Below, piece after piece: positions 32,890 to 43,739 of a stretch of DNA of 64,000 bases; the first letter of the stretch is position 1, and each line of letters opens with the position of its first letter. The notes beneath the pieces are model-generated. The model was given only the letters and a program-made list of their open reading frames with translations, had not been told where the DNA came from and did no database searches. Source of the DNA: Periplaneta americana (taxonomy: Eukaryota; Arthropoda; Insecta; Blattodea; Blattidae); the NCBI RefSeq assembly GCF_040183065.1, contig NC_091131.1:15455800-15519799 (forward strand), written 5' to 3'. A program made the translations under genes and the position numbers.

Positions 32890-32979
32890 ATGAGTAATTT
32901 GAAAGGTGATAGCGATATATTTGACGAAGAATTAAGTTCGGAAGATGAATATAACCACAGTCTATGTCTTAGACTGTGA
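32890..32979 (+). other. Short acidic frame whose ATG lies in the hAT target duplication
   Basis: The ATG of the 8-bp duplication ATCATGAG opens a frame reading MSNLKGDSDIFDEELSSEDE and then stopping after 29 residues. The acidic start is reminiscent of the N-terminus of several DNA transposases (inference). If so, the hAT inserted at the start codon of an older element. Confidence 0.3.
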
Positions 32980-35540
32980 TATAACTTTAATACGAGAAGA
33001 AACTCCGAAGGCCGTGAAAGAACAGTTCAGGAAATGTTTCAACAACATAAAATCCCGAATTATTTCTGACACCGTACACAACTGGCACATGCGTTGAAAG
33101 AAGTTCGGAACGCTTTCTGAATTCCTTGCTGGAACAAACCTTATGAAATACACAAGACTACTAAATTAATATGCAACTAAATTTCATACTCTTCGATATC
33201 ATAATAAACAACATATAGGGGTCCCCACCATTATACCCATATATATCCCCACCCTCAGAGGACAGAATTCCGGAAAACGCAAGCATGAAACAACAGTAAG
33301 ATCGCTGACAACAAAGCAAATTACTTCGAAATGGCCAAACAGCGTATTTTTAGGTTTACTATATTACCCTAAATTTTATTAGGGTTTTATTTATCTTTTG
33401 GAGACAAGCCAAATGAATCGCCATTGTGCCATGTTCAAAGTCTCAATGTGAAGAATAAATCCTGACAAAATATGGTTTTCTTATTTTAGAAGTACCATTT
33501 AATAGTAACGTATACCCTTCAAGATTATGAGAATTGTGTTTGAATGTAATATTACTTGTCGGTGGTTCTAGATGCCGCATTGGAGCTACCATCTTGCTGT
33601 TATCTATTTAGTATTTTCAGCAATATGGCCGCCATGTAGAAATGATGAAATATATACCAAATAGTTGCCTTGTGTGATGCTGTAATTAGCTCTCTATGAT
33701 TATAATTGTGTTCGCATAATGTTATTTATTTGAACATACATTTTTATAAAGTTCTGGATGTTATTTGATATTCTTATTATCCCCCTACTACGATATGTCA
33801 TGAGGTTTATAAAGGAAAATGTGTAGGCCTAAAAATGTTAGTTTTTTTATAATGATTTTTACATATAATGATTTTCTTTAGTAGTCGTGCCGATATGTTG
33901 AAGCCCTTCTTTTAACGAAAAACAAACAACATTGGGAAATGATGCTTTAGTGATGTTTTTGTCTTATCAATATATTTGGAGAGATCTCAGGTTCTTCAGG
34001 ATCCCCAAGTTATGTTCTGTGATGTAAGATATAGTGCATTGATGGTAAGACTTGACTTCCTGTTACCAACTCAACCTATAGAAAATACATTTTTTTGTGA
34101 GTATAGTTGAATTCCTTTAGTCTGACAAAAGCTTATGAGTTGAATCATTCATTTTCTAAAACACAGGTTCTCTGTGTACTATTTAAAATCTCAAAATAAC
34201 GTTATTTCCATTGTTTCATTATTGAAATGAAAAATGTTATATTAATGCATTTCTAGAATTAAATATTACACACATTTTTCACTTAATTTCAATACATTAA
34301 CTTTTTATCAATGACATCATTCCAGATACTGGTACTGCAAATTATGATTTTTAATTTTAATTCAAGTAAACCATTTTCAAGTGAAATATGGTGTCTTTAT
34401 CTTAACGGAACTGAACTCTGATGTCCATTGCAGCTTCAACTGTTAAGCCATCTCTTCGGACATCATACATTTCTTATAATATATTCAATTTATAATTAAG
34501 AACATGTATCAGATGTCTTTGAAATAGACTGTTATCAAAAATAATAGCTGGATCACATAAAAATGGACTGAAAGAAAATAATATCTACTTATTTTCAATA
34601 TTGAAACAGGAAAGTAAGAGAAAAAAAATCAATAATTCTCTCAAGCAAGGAAATCTGAAAATAAAATCGACTTTTTTTATATGTAATTACAGAAAATAAA
34701 TTGTTTATGTATTCTTTCAATAGACTATCTTTCAGTTATGGGTTATTTCCAAGCTATATATTGTCATACTAAAAGGAGCTGAACTATATTATCGTGTTAA
34801 AATTGCATTAATATTCCATTTAATGTGATTTTTGTACATAGCCCATCATTTTCTTCATTATATTTCCACCAACAGAGATGCATACAGAGAAATATAAATA
34901 TGCTATACAACAAATATCTCACTGGCCATTTAATTTGAAGGTAGAATTTCACTGTGTTCAATAATGTAGAGTCAATTAATAAATAAAATGTATAGGCACA
35001 TTTTTTTAAAGGACTTATAACAGAAATTCAGGTAACCTTTAGAAGATGGAAATATTGTAATGATACAAGACCCTCCATACATTAAACACTTGACTTAAAA
35101 GTGATTTTCAGTTCTCAAGTTGGAACTAGATAAAAATACTCTTTGAGTGTTGCATTTGAATGCTGTGTAAGTTTCTTAGATGAGGAAAGTTATATTCGCT
35201 GTGACTGAATAAAATATTTCCTGGTTTGATAAGTATAGTAGCATATCATTTATGTAATGTAACATAGACGATTCTGCTGTTAAAAGCAAGAATTAAGAAA
35301 ATTAGTGAATTATGTAACGAATAGAAAACATTTTTGATGCCACTGAACAAAATAATATGTATTGAACGAGATTAGCAGGACTGTGTTTAGGCTGAAAAAG
35401 CATCGGGGGCCGTGTACATTGACAGAACCAGAATCTTTCCACTTACAATACGTCTGAGAAGTTAGCTGAGTTGGAATGAGAAATTTTATTTATTACTGAC
35501 GAGCCTTTCATTGGCTAATTAATCTGTGGTACTGCTATAA
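32980..35540. other. Long stretch without recognisable feature
   Basis: AT-rich with no domain-bearing frame or shared repeat. The short inverse block near 33110-33137 may be the end of an older DNA element (see 29740). Confidence 0.4.
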
Positions 35541-35562
35541 GAGGTAAGTTTAGTTTAGTTTA

Positions 35563-36240
35563 CGATGAAAGAGTAATGGAACGGAGAAAAATTCTCTCCG
35601 GCGCCGGGATTTGAACCCGGGTTTTCAGCTCTACATGCTGATGCTTTATCCACTAAGCCACACCAGATACCACCCCGGCGTCGGACAGAATCGTCTCAGA
35701 ATAAGCTCCAACTCTGTTCAAATCCCGACGCCGGAGAGAATTTTTCTCCGTTCCATTACTCTTTCATCGTATGATGACGCAGAATATCTGCATGGAAATA
35801 TCATATGTACTTCGGTACATTAAAATAATATATATGATATGCGTAAATCACTTCGTGATTTAAGACGGCGCTCATTCCGTCGGATCCCGGCCAACTAGTC
35901 ACTCATAACGAGTGCACCTCAGCACATGTGTGGACTTCGGTCCTAGGTTCATAGACATCTATGACGTAGTGCAGAGGGCGGCCACTAGAGGGAATCCAAG
36001 AGTTGGAACTTAAACTGAGACTATTCTGTCCGACACCGGGATGGATATCCGGTGTGGCTTAGTGGATAAAGCATCAGCACGTAGAGCTGAAAACCCGGGT
36101 TCAAATCCCGGTGCCGGAGAGAATTTTCCTCCGTTCCACTACTCTTTCATCGTATGATGACGCAGAATATCTGCATGGAAACATCATATGTACTTCGGTA
36201 CATTAAAATTATATGATATGCATTCCATTACTCTTTCATC
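35563..36240. mobile_element. Composite element with inverted tRNA-like arms
   Basis: A perfect 19-bp duplication GTAAGTTTAGTTTAGTTTA flanks it (35544-35562, 36241-36259). Both ends are CGATGAAAGAGTAATGGA or its inverse. Inside are a minus tRNA-like unit (35599-35668), an inverse GCCGGAGAGAATTTTTCTCC block near 35732, a central segment GATTTAAGACGGCGCTCATT (shared with 62767) and a plus tRNA-like unit (36051-36117). The long duplication implies retroposition of the whole composite. Same plan as the twin-tRNA elements but unrelated sequence. Confidence 0.85.
36051..36117 (+). repeat. tRNA-like unit of the composite element
   Basis: GGTGTGGCTTAGTGGATAAA head, anticodon stem TCAGC/GCTGA with loop ACGTAGA, T-arm CCCGGGTTCAAATCCCGG. 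As in the other family, position 33 is C. A close copy is at 63758. Confidence 0.7.
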
Positions 36241-36419
36241 GTAAGTTTAGTTTAGTTTATTTAAAAAAAAAAAAAACATTGAATAATACAAAATTACATC
36301 GGCCTCGTCAAAGTTAAAACTATTTACATAGAAATTAGTTGAAAATTCATTCAATATATTCGTGCACTGTATAAAAGTTTTTGCTGATGGGCATGTCTTT
36401 TAATTTAGTTTCAAAAACT

Positions 36420-37715
36420 ATAATATTCTTAAGAGAGAAGTTTTATATGATATTCTTATTGAATTTGGTATTCCCAAGAAACTAGTTCGATTAATTAAAA
36501 TGTGTCTCAGTGAAACTTACAGCAGAGTCCATATAGGCCAGTTTCTATCTGATGCTTTTCCAATTCACTGCGGGCTAAAGCAAGAAGATGCATTACCACC
36601 TTTACTTTTTAACTTTGCTCTAGAGCAGGCCTGCAGAAGGTTTGCGCTCTCCGAGCCGGCTCACAGCTCATGAGCGGAATGCAGATATTAGCTGCGCTCT
36701 GTATAAGGGCGGACTGGAAGAAGGGGTGATCTCGTACAAAATATACACAAAAGGAAGTACTATTACGAGTGTTTATGAAATGAATTCACGTTCAGTGTTT
36801 GCAAAACTATCTTGGACTATTATTAATTAATAAAGAAATATTTATTTTACAGAAATAATAGAAATTCTATAGCTACTTAAATGTACAATATCAATTTGTT
36901 ATATTTTTATTTATCAGTACCGGTACATAAAAACGAGGTTTTATGCCGTTGGCAGCTGAAAGGAATAGTAGCCTACCGATCATAATGAAACATCAGTTAC
37001 AGATGTTCGATGTCTGCCTTTATTAAAGTTGATTATAGAAAACAGTTGCTCACAAATATAAAAAATGTTGAGCCAAACATAGCAATCATTTTCACAGCCA
37101 GCCTGTGTAGTCGTGGATATTATTGCTAATGTTTAGTCTTGTAAAACTCAACCACGCTAGTAGTATTATTCAAACTATCTTTAGCCCTTAGGTCACATTG
37201 AAGATCAATAAGTTCGAGCTGTAAATCGTTAAATGTTAAATGTTATGTTCCGTCTTTTAGATTCCTCCATACTGTACTGTAGCAGTAGATAAGCAATGTG
37301 AAACAGTTACTGAGAATAGGCCTACACACTGCACTCCACTAGATAGCTGAGTGGTCGTTTCCTTCTCCTCTACCTAAAGCAAGTCTATGTCATTGTGACG
37401 TATCTTCCTCTCCGTTTCGGCGAGCGGTAAACACTGCTCTCCCGCTCCGAAAGAGCGCGCGCGCTCGTTGAGCGCTATTTGTGCAGGTATGTTCTAGAGT
37501 ACGCCATTAGGAAAGTCCAGGATAACAGACAGGGTTTGTAATTGAACGGGTTACATCAGCTGCTTGTCTATGCGGATGACGTGAATATGTTAGGAGAAAA
37601 TCCACAAACGATTAGGAAAAACACGGAAATTTTACTTGAAGCAAGTAAAGCGACAGGTTTGAAATAAATCCCGAAAAGACAAAGTATATGATTATGTCTC
37701 GTGACCAGAATATAA
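36420..37715 (+). pseudogene. LINE reverse transcriptase split by a hAT
   Basis: Two halves, 36420-36625 and 37492-37715, join cleanly once the hAT and one 8-bp duplication are ignored. The first encodes REVLYDILIEFGIPKKLVRL and HCGLKQEDALPPLLFNFALE; the second AIRKVQDN and the catalytic [13 protein letters not shown], then SRDQNI. This is the palm domain of the RT of the same LINE family seen at 38534, 41699 and 42072. Both ends are truncated and stops are present. Confidence 0.85.
36626..37491 (-). mobile_element. Internally deleted hAT in the LINE RT
   Basis: Ends CAGGCCTGCAGAAGG and inverted ...GTGCAGGTATG; flanks CTCTAGAG (36618-36625) and TTCTAGAG (37492-37499) match at 7 of 8. The minus strand holds decayed pieces of a GTF2IRD2-like hAT C-terminus (MIAMFGSTF, NQL-like block at 36960-37100). 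The insertion point lies inside the LINE codons for FALEYA. Confidence 0.75.
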
Positions 37716-37924
37716 TCTTTTTACCGTGGAAAGACTCTTCGTGCCATGTTTGCAGTGTTTCTTGGGAGAGGTAAATGCAGTAGCTTTCCGTTGCTTTTCG
37801 CACATCATTCTCTCTTTTGCATCTTAAAAGATCGCAAAGGTCTAATTCATTTAGAATGGATATAATATTTTTAAAATGAACCACATTTCAAATTCTGCAT
37901 TCTACACCTTAGGCCAGGAGGAAG
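37716..37924. other. Unassigned segment between LINE and hAT
   Basis: A minus-strand frame across it reads ILNELDLCDLLRCKRENDVR, which I do not recognise. It may belong to the DNA element whose right end is near 40770 (CTCAACC..CAGTG-type terminus). Confidence 0.25.
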
Positions 37925-37932
37925 CATTAAAG

Positions 37933-39729
37933 CAGGGGTAGGAAGAAAACAATTTGCGGTGAATTCATAGTGAGCGCAACCCGGACAACATTCAGTTCAT
38001 TAACCGCAAAACTAAAGGAGGGAGTTTCCGTTTGCAGTGACGGATTAGTATTATAGTGAACGTCCGAGAGAGTAGTACATTAATTCCCAGGTCTACTACA
38101 CTGGTGAGCAAAATTGAAACAACAAACATATATTATAAGGTACAGAAAAACCGATACAATTCATTCGAAATAAATCAATATAGGCAATATAATATTGCAC
38201 ACTAGCGAACTGTAATTTATTACATAAATCAGAAGTTTACTGTGGTTTGTTGAATTGGTATTTGAATTTCCCCTTGCGCAAACATAAATAATACAAAACA
38301 GACGTAGGAAAATTAATTGTTTTGATCTGAACCTTGGGCTATACGTTCAAAATGTGGAGTAATGTCTGTAGCAGCTATACGCAACTGTGCCGAAAGATTA
38401 TCATCTGAAAGAGAGGATCTTGCTTTCGATTTAGCAACGCTCATTATAGAAAAGAATTGTTCACAAACATATGTGGAGCAAAATATTGTAAGAGAGGCAG
38501 CAAAATCTCTCAGTCGCTAGTATTTCACTTTACTTACTTACTGCCGCCCTCACAAAAGCCCGCCATTGGTCCCTATCCTGAGCAAGATTAATCCGTCTCT
38601 ACCATCATATCCCACCTCCCTCAAATCAATTTTAATATTTTCTTCTCATCTACGTCTCGGCCTCCCCAAAGGTCTTTTTCCCTCTAGCCTCCCAACTAAC
38701 ACTCTACATGCATTTCTGGATTTGCCCATACGTGCTACATGCCATGCCCATCTCAAACGTCTGGATTTAATGTTCCTACAGTAATTGTCAGGTGAAGAAT
38801 ACAATGCGTGCAGCTCTGCGTTGTGTAACTTTCTCCATTCTCCTGTAACTTCATCCCTCTTAGCCCCAAATATTTTCTTAAGAACCTTATTCTCAAACAC
38901 CCTTAATCTCTGTTCCTCTCTCAAAGTGAGAGTCCAAGTTTCACAATCATACAGAACAACCGGTAATATAACTGTTTTATAAGTTCTAACTTTCAGATTT
39001 TTTGACAGCAGACTAGATGACAAAAGCTTCTCAACTGAATAATAACAGGCATTTCCCATATTTATTCTGCGTTTAATTTCCTCCCGAGTGTCATTTATAT
39101 TTGTTACTGTTGTTCCAAGATATTTGAATTTTTCCACCTCTTCGAAGGATAAATCTCCAATTTTTATAGTTCCATTTCGTACAATATTCTGGTCACGAGA
39201 CATAATAATATACGTAGTCTTTTCGGGATTTACTTCCAAACCTATCGCTTTACTTCCTTCAAGTTCACTTTACACATCCACTAAATCTTTGCAGTTGATT
39301 TTCATCACTAAGTCTGTTTGTAGGTCAATAAGTTCACATTGCCAGTTACTTCTTGCACTGGTTAAATCTACAGGAAAAAGGTTAACACCGCAAGATCATT
39401 CTCCATGTCCCTGAAATCGCAGAATCTGCCACTGAATTCAGTTCTCAGGTTATCATAATAGCTATATACTTAACACTTTATTACAAATTAGGCATTTTAC
39501 ACTCTCATAATCTTTTTTACAACAGAAAAACTTTTCCTCCCATTCCATCAGAAATCTCCGTTTTTCGGAAGTGGAAGGTTTAGATACAGCCATTGCTCAG
39601 CCACTGCTGCCGCTTGCTTGTACGCACGTAAACTGAGTAATGGTACCAAGGGAAGGAGGTATGCTCTGCAACAGTATATCTACATCGCTTGAAGGTCAGG
39701 AATCACGAATCCTCCTTTGCCCAGCTATG
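37933..39729 (-). mobile_element. hAT element A, split by a LINE
   Basis: Flanked by CATTAAAG at 37925-37932 and 39730-39737. The minus strand encodes a GTF2IRD2-like transposase with its middle deleted. The N-terminus (MAVSKPSTSEKRRFLMEWEE, then CLICNK) lies at 39480-39595, and the C-terminal dimerisation block (STYVCEQFFSIMSVAKSKAR) at 38330-38510. A 5'-truncated LINE sits at 38534-39263. Terminal repeats are poor (CAGGGGTAGGAAG against an inverse CTGGGCAAAGGAGG). Confidence 0.75.
38534..39263 (-). pseudogene. 5'-truncated LINE inserted in hAT A
   Basis: Perfect 10-bp duplication TTCACTTTAC at 38524-38533 and 39264-39273. The minus frame 38646-39239 (197 codons) begins EVNPEKTTYIIMSRDQNIV, with KYLGTTVTN, YDCETWTL, WRKLHN and RRLRWAWHVARMGKSRNA: the C-terminal part of the RT and the region after it. 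The catalytic YADD is upstream and missing. The frame itself is open; it stops short of the usual VP end because the 3' side has drifted. Confidence 0.88.
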
Positions 39730-39737
39730 CATTAAAG

Positions 39738-40710
39738 CAGCCGCGGCGAGAACGTGACTCGCGAGACATTGTGGCTCGCAGTGATAGCTGCGCATTTCGC
39801 TTGCTTCTAACCTCCGCCAACCCCCACCCTCTCACTCACTGGAGTCAAACTCCGTTCCATTTGTATTTGTCTCTGACCTGCGAGTGGCATATGTCTCTCT
39901 CGAAACCATGTACGAAAGATTCAAGGAGGATGGGAGGACGCATTTTTTTGCTGCCAATATGATGAGAATATTAAATGTATGATCTGTTCGCAAGTATTAC
40001 GAGGAAAACGGTTGTATAACATAAAACGGCATTATACTACATGTTATTGATGAAACATTAAAAGGTTGTGTTGTTATCATCATCATCATCATCATCATCA
40101 TCTCTGTACGTCGACCTTTTTTCAGCAGATGTACGAATAATGCGGTTACATCTTCAATTTAAACTCACAGATTTACAACGTGATGTTAAATTAAAGCTAG
40201 ATGTAAAGACTTGACAAATGTTGAACTTTCAAATCTTTGCCAAAAAATAAATATCCGAAGCTTCGTTCTTTCGCTCGCTTTGTTGAAGCCATGTTCGCTA
40301 CAACTTACGTTTGTGAAAAATTATTTTCAACAATTAAAATAGTAAAAACCAAATTTAGATCACGACTAACAGACAAATACCTTCGTGATCAACAACGACT
40401 GGCAGTAAGTGACATAATTCCTGATTTTGAAACTTTGTCGCAGAGACATTCTGAAGACAGTTAATTTTAGGTTGTGATATTGTTAATTTGTTGTTCATTT
40501 CTTTCTTCGTTACACGTACTAAACATTAGTTTGTAGTCTTGTACTGTATAAAATTATATTTAAGTGCTTGACGTAAGGAAAATGAAAATCCGTTAATAAG
40601 TCAGACAGTTGCTTCACTTCCCCTTCGGGTGTTGGCCTCCCTCCATAGGTGCTATGTACGTTGCAGGTAGCACAGTGGCTCGGCGCACGATTACATTTTC
40701 GCCACCGCTG
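39738..40710 (+). mobile_element. hAT element B, abutting hAT A
   Basis: Ends CAGCCGCGGCGAGAACGT and inverted TTTTCGCCACCGCTG match well. Flanked by CATTAAAG at 39730-39737 and 40711-40718, so it shares one copy of the 8-bp target with hAT A. The plus strand holds a zinc-finger N-terminus (about 39905-40055: ICSQVLRGKRLYNIKRHYTT) and the C-terminal block at 40237-40464; the middle is deleted. An (ATC)n run lies at 40077-40102. Confidence 0.9.
40237..40464 (+). pseudogene. hAT C-terminal dimerisation domain (GTF2IRD2-like)
   Basis: The frame reads KYPKLRSFARFVEAMFATTY, then CEKLFSTIKIVKTKFRSRLT and DEL-type LRDQQRLAVSDIIPDFETL, the conserved end of hAT transposases related to GTF2IRD2/ZBED5 host genes. 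Open from about 40240 to the stop. The catalytic residues are upstream in deleted sequence. Confidence 0.85.
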
Positions 40711-40861
40711 CATTAAAGTATTGTGAGGAAAAGAGAGGCGTTATCAAAAAGGTTGAGGAACACTGCGCTAGGGTATGCCGCCACGCGTGCAGTCAGATGG
40801 TTCGGTCTGTTTGTAAGCTGTTGCGTAGCTTAAAAATGGAAGCAGAAAATACACTATCACC

Positions 40862-41040
40862 ACAGTCTAGTATACAGTCACGAAGCTCAATACGTAGTAA
40901 ATATGCATCCATAGATAGTTGCTGACCACTAGGATCGCTAATATCGCCTCATTACAGACAATGCGAAATATTACCGGCACAGTCTTTTGTTCCTAGCACC
41001 CTCACAACTCAAGCTTCGTGACTGTATATACTAGACTGTG
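40862..41040. mobile_element. 179-bp MITE
   Basis: Near-perfect terminal inverted repeats: CACAGTCTAGTATACAGTCA at 40862 and its inverse ending 41040. Flanks CTATCAC and CTATCAT suggest a 7-8 bp duplication with one mismatch. Non-coding. Confidence 0.8.
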
Positions 41041-41690
41041 CTATCATGTCAAATAAAAGCCCACCGTGTGCCTCTAGCAAGCCGAGCAGCTTGAATACTA
41101 CAACACGGTGTGGATCGAAGCAAGGAACGCTTGCAGACCCAGGGAATGACGCCGATCTGATTGGCGTGTACGTGGTGTTAGGAAGTAGGCGACTTCCTCA
41201 GACGAAGACAATGAACGAAGAACATCACACGTAGCAAACGTCTGCTACTTCAGTTCTTTAGACTAATACCGGCGAGACACACTGACCCAGTGATTAAACA
41301 GTGTTTCCAATACATGCATACATACACATATATACGTATACAGAGTGGAAGTGAAATAATCCTGCAGATTGAAAGGGACGATAAGGTACACGGAAATGAG
41401 TAGAAAATCTATACTACATTTTGTGATTAAATGTACGGTTAATTAGAAAATTAAGTTTGAAGTTTCAGCAGTCCGCCAACATCGCCGCTAACACACACTT
41501 CTCGTGATACAGATGTCAGGGGTCAACGAACTCGGTGTGTCTCGCTAGACGAGCTGTTTTCTGGCGCTGTGTTGTAACCAACTCGCATGTGCAGTGGCTT
41601 GAAATTAGAGATTTTTAAAATTAAATTTACACGAAAACCGTCCACTCTATTGAAATACGCCAGAGGGATAAATTATTCTTTATTGGATTT
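41041..41690. other. Unassigned stretch
   Basis: No domain-bearing frame. GC content is locally higher than average at 41060-41220 and 41470-41590, without a recognisable exon. Confidence 0.3.
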
Positions 41691-41698
41691 TCTATCGA

Positions 41699-42053
41699 TA
41701 TGGAGAAAGTTACACAACACAGAACTGCACGCATTGTATTCTTCACCTGACATAATTAGGAACATTAAATCCGGACGTTTGAGATGGGCAGGGCATGTAG
41801 CACGTATGGGCGAATCCAGAAATGCATATAGTGTGTTACTTGGGAGACTGGAGGGAAAAAGACCTTTGGGGAGGCAGAGACGTACATGGGAGGATAATAT
41901 TAAAATGGACTTGAGGGAGGTAGTATATGATGATAGAGACTGGATTAACCTTGCACAGCATAGGGACCAATGGTGGGCTTATGTGAGGGCGGCAATGAAC
42001 CTTCGGGTTCCTTAAAAGCCATTTGTAAGTAAGTAAGTAAGTAAGTAAGTGGT
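41699..42053 (+). pseudogene. LINE 3' end with (TAAG)n tail
   Basis: The frame from about 41699 reads WRKLHNTELHALYSSPDIIR, RLRWAGHVARMGESRNA, then LREVVYDDRDWINLAQHRDQ and ends AAMNLRVP, the terminal region of the common cockroach-type LINE. The tail at 42026-42050 is (TAAG)n. 5'-truncated, with no visible break in this portion. Confidence 0.85.
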
Positions 42054-42071
42054 CTGTGTGTTTAGAATGCT

Positions 42072-42322
42072 ATTTTTACTTACTTACTGGGTTTTAAGGA
42101 ACCCGGAGGTTCATTGCCGTCCTCACATAAGCCTGCCATTGGTCCCTATCCTGAGCAAGATTAATCCAGTCTCTATCATCATATCCCACCTCCCTCAAAT
42201 TCATTTTAATATTATCTTCCCATCTACGTCTCGGCCTCCCCAAAGGTCTTTTACCCTCTGGCCTCCCAACTAACACTCTATATGCATTTCTGGATTCGCC
42301 CATACGCGACATAATCATATAC
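42072..42322 (-). pseudogene. LINE 3' end, opposite orientation
   Basis: Perfect 9-bp duplication TAGAATGCT at 42063-42071 and 42323-42331. The minus frame reads MGESRNAYRVLVGRPEGKRP and ends AAMNLRVP. Same family as 41699-42053, inserted beside its tail. Only the last 250 bases are present. Confidence 0.9.
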
Positions 42323-42372
42323 TAGAATGCTGTCTGAAAATGCTACCCATATTACCTAAACGCAAGGGAAAT

Positions 42373-42636
42373 ATTTTTTTAGTTGATTACATATTTAACG
42401 TCACTGTATCAACTACTAGATTATTTAGCTTCGATGGGATTGGTGATAGCAATATGGTATTTGGCGAGATTAGGCGGAGGATTCGCTATAGATTACCTGA
42501 CATTCGCCTTACGGTTGGGGAAAATCTCGGAAAACCCCAATCTGGTAATCAGCCCAAGCGGCAATCGAACCCGCGGCTGAGTGTAACTCTGGATCGGCAG
42601 GCAAGCACCTTAGCCGACTGAGCTACGCCGATGGCT
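42373..42636 (-). mobile_element. tRNA-derived SINE
   Basis: Minus-strand copy of the 4806 family: head GCCATCGGCGTAGCTCAGTC, box B GGGTTCGATTGCC, tail ACGTTAAATATG. Flanking 9-bp duplication AAGGGAAAT at 42364-42372 and 42637-42645. Confidence 0.9.
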
Positions 42637-42645
42637 AAGGGAAAT

Positions 42646-42791
42646 GTTGTGCACAGGCAGACAAGGGAAGTAGTATACAATCTTTTGAACTCTTGAAAGG
42701 AGAGGCGAGGAATGGGGAATTAGTTGCAGGAAAGAGCAGCATGTGTTATGGGTTGTTTACAATTTACATTATCGGTATTTTAAATTTTGTA

Positions 42792-42833
<42 letters not shown>

Positions 42834-43735
42834 CAGCTGAATTTTCACAGGGGGATGTGAAACTAGTTCCTAGAAGAACGTTCGCGACATCATAGTCACG
42901 CTGCAGCTGCGGAGAAACATTTGCCAATTCACTAACCTCGCGAGTCACTTAAAAAATTATAAAATTGAGCTTTCCGGTCGCTTAGACATATCAAAGAACC
43001 CGGACGATAATGTGAAGTTTATATTAAAAATATGAACTCTCAAATGCACAAAACATGAAACGAACGTTTCACAATAAAGCCAAAACTCAAACTAACGAAC
43101 GGGTGAATACCGCTCTTAAAATGAGTTTAAAATCGACATTGCATAATATTTAACATCTGCACTGCAGTTACTATCAAAACAACCTTTTCAATGTTTCACA
43201 AGTTAAATTTCATATTATGTTAGCTTCATTTTATTACAAGATCGATACTATACTTTTTTTTTTAATGGGATATGACAGGAGCGTTGCGATCGGAAAAACA
43301 ACTGAATGTTACATAGCGTGGTAGGCCTGTTGCTATGGTAACAACGGCTGAGTTGCCAAACTTACCGTTCCAATGTGGCAAGTGCTTAATAGCTCTCTTG
43401 GTGACATTTATTGTGCACACAATGTTAGCATTGGTACGTTTCTTGTTTGATTCTCTGTCGATTTTTGTATTGTTTTCTTATCTTCGCGTCAATTGTCAAT
43501 GAATGTTTTAACGTCAGCCATCTTAACGTCACTTGCTAGCTTCCATCAGCTGGCATCATGGTAGTCCATATTGGCAACATAGCACTTTAGTTCCAAGCTC
43601 GGCCGCTTAATTGTGTCCCATCTTTCACAAAAACACGTATAGGTCGGTAGGTCTCTCTATAATAAAGATAGCATTGTTGTAATCCGAACGTTTCGCAGCA
43701 CCAAGCACAGGGATTATATTGAAGTAAGGGTAGGA
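42646..43735. other. Unassigned stretch with (ATT)n run
   Basis: (ATT)n at 42788-42833. A perfect X-box-like GTTGCTATGGTAAC at 43329-43342 lies in a locally GC-richer part (43265-43560), but no exon is recognisable nearby. Confidence 0.35.
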
Positions 43736-43739
43736 GGTC

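Noticed and set aside
37612-37884. 90-codon minus frame as a host gene
   Set aside because: Half is antisense of the LINE RT; the rest has no recognisable domain.
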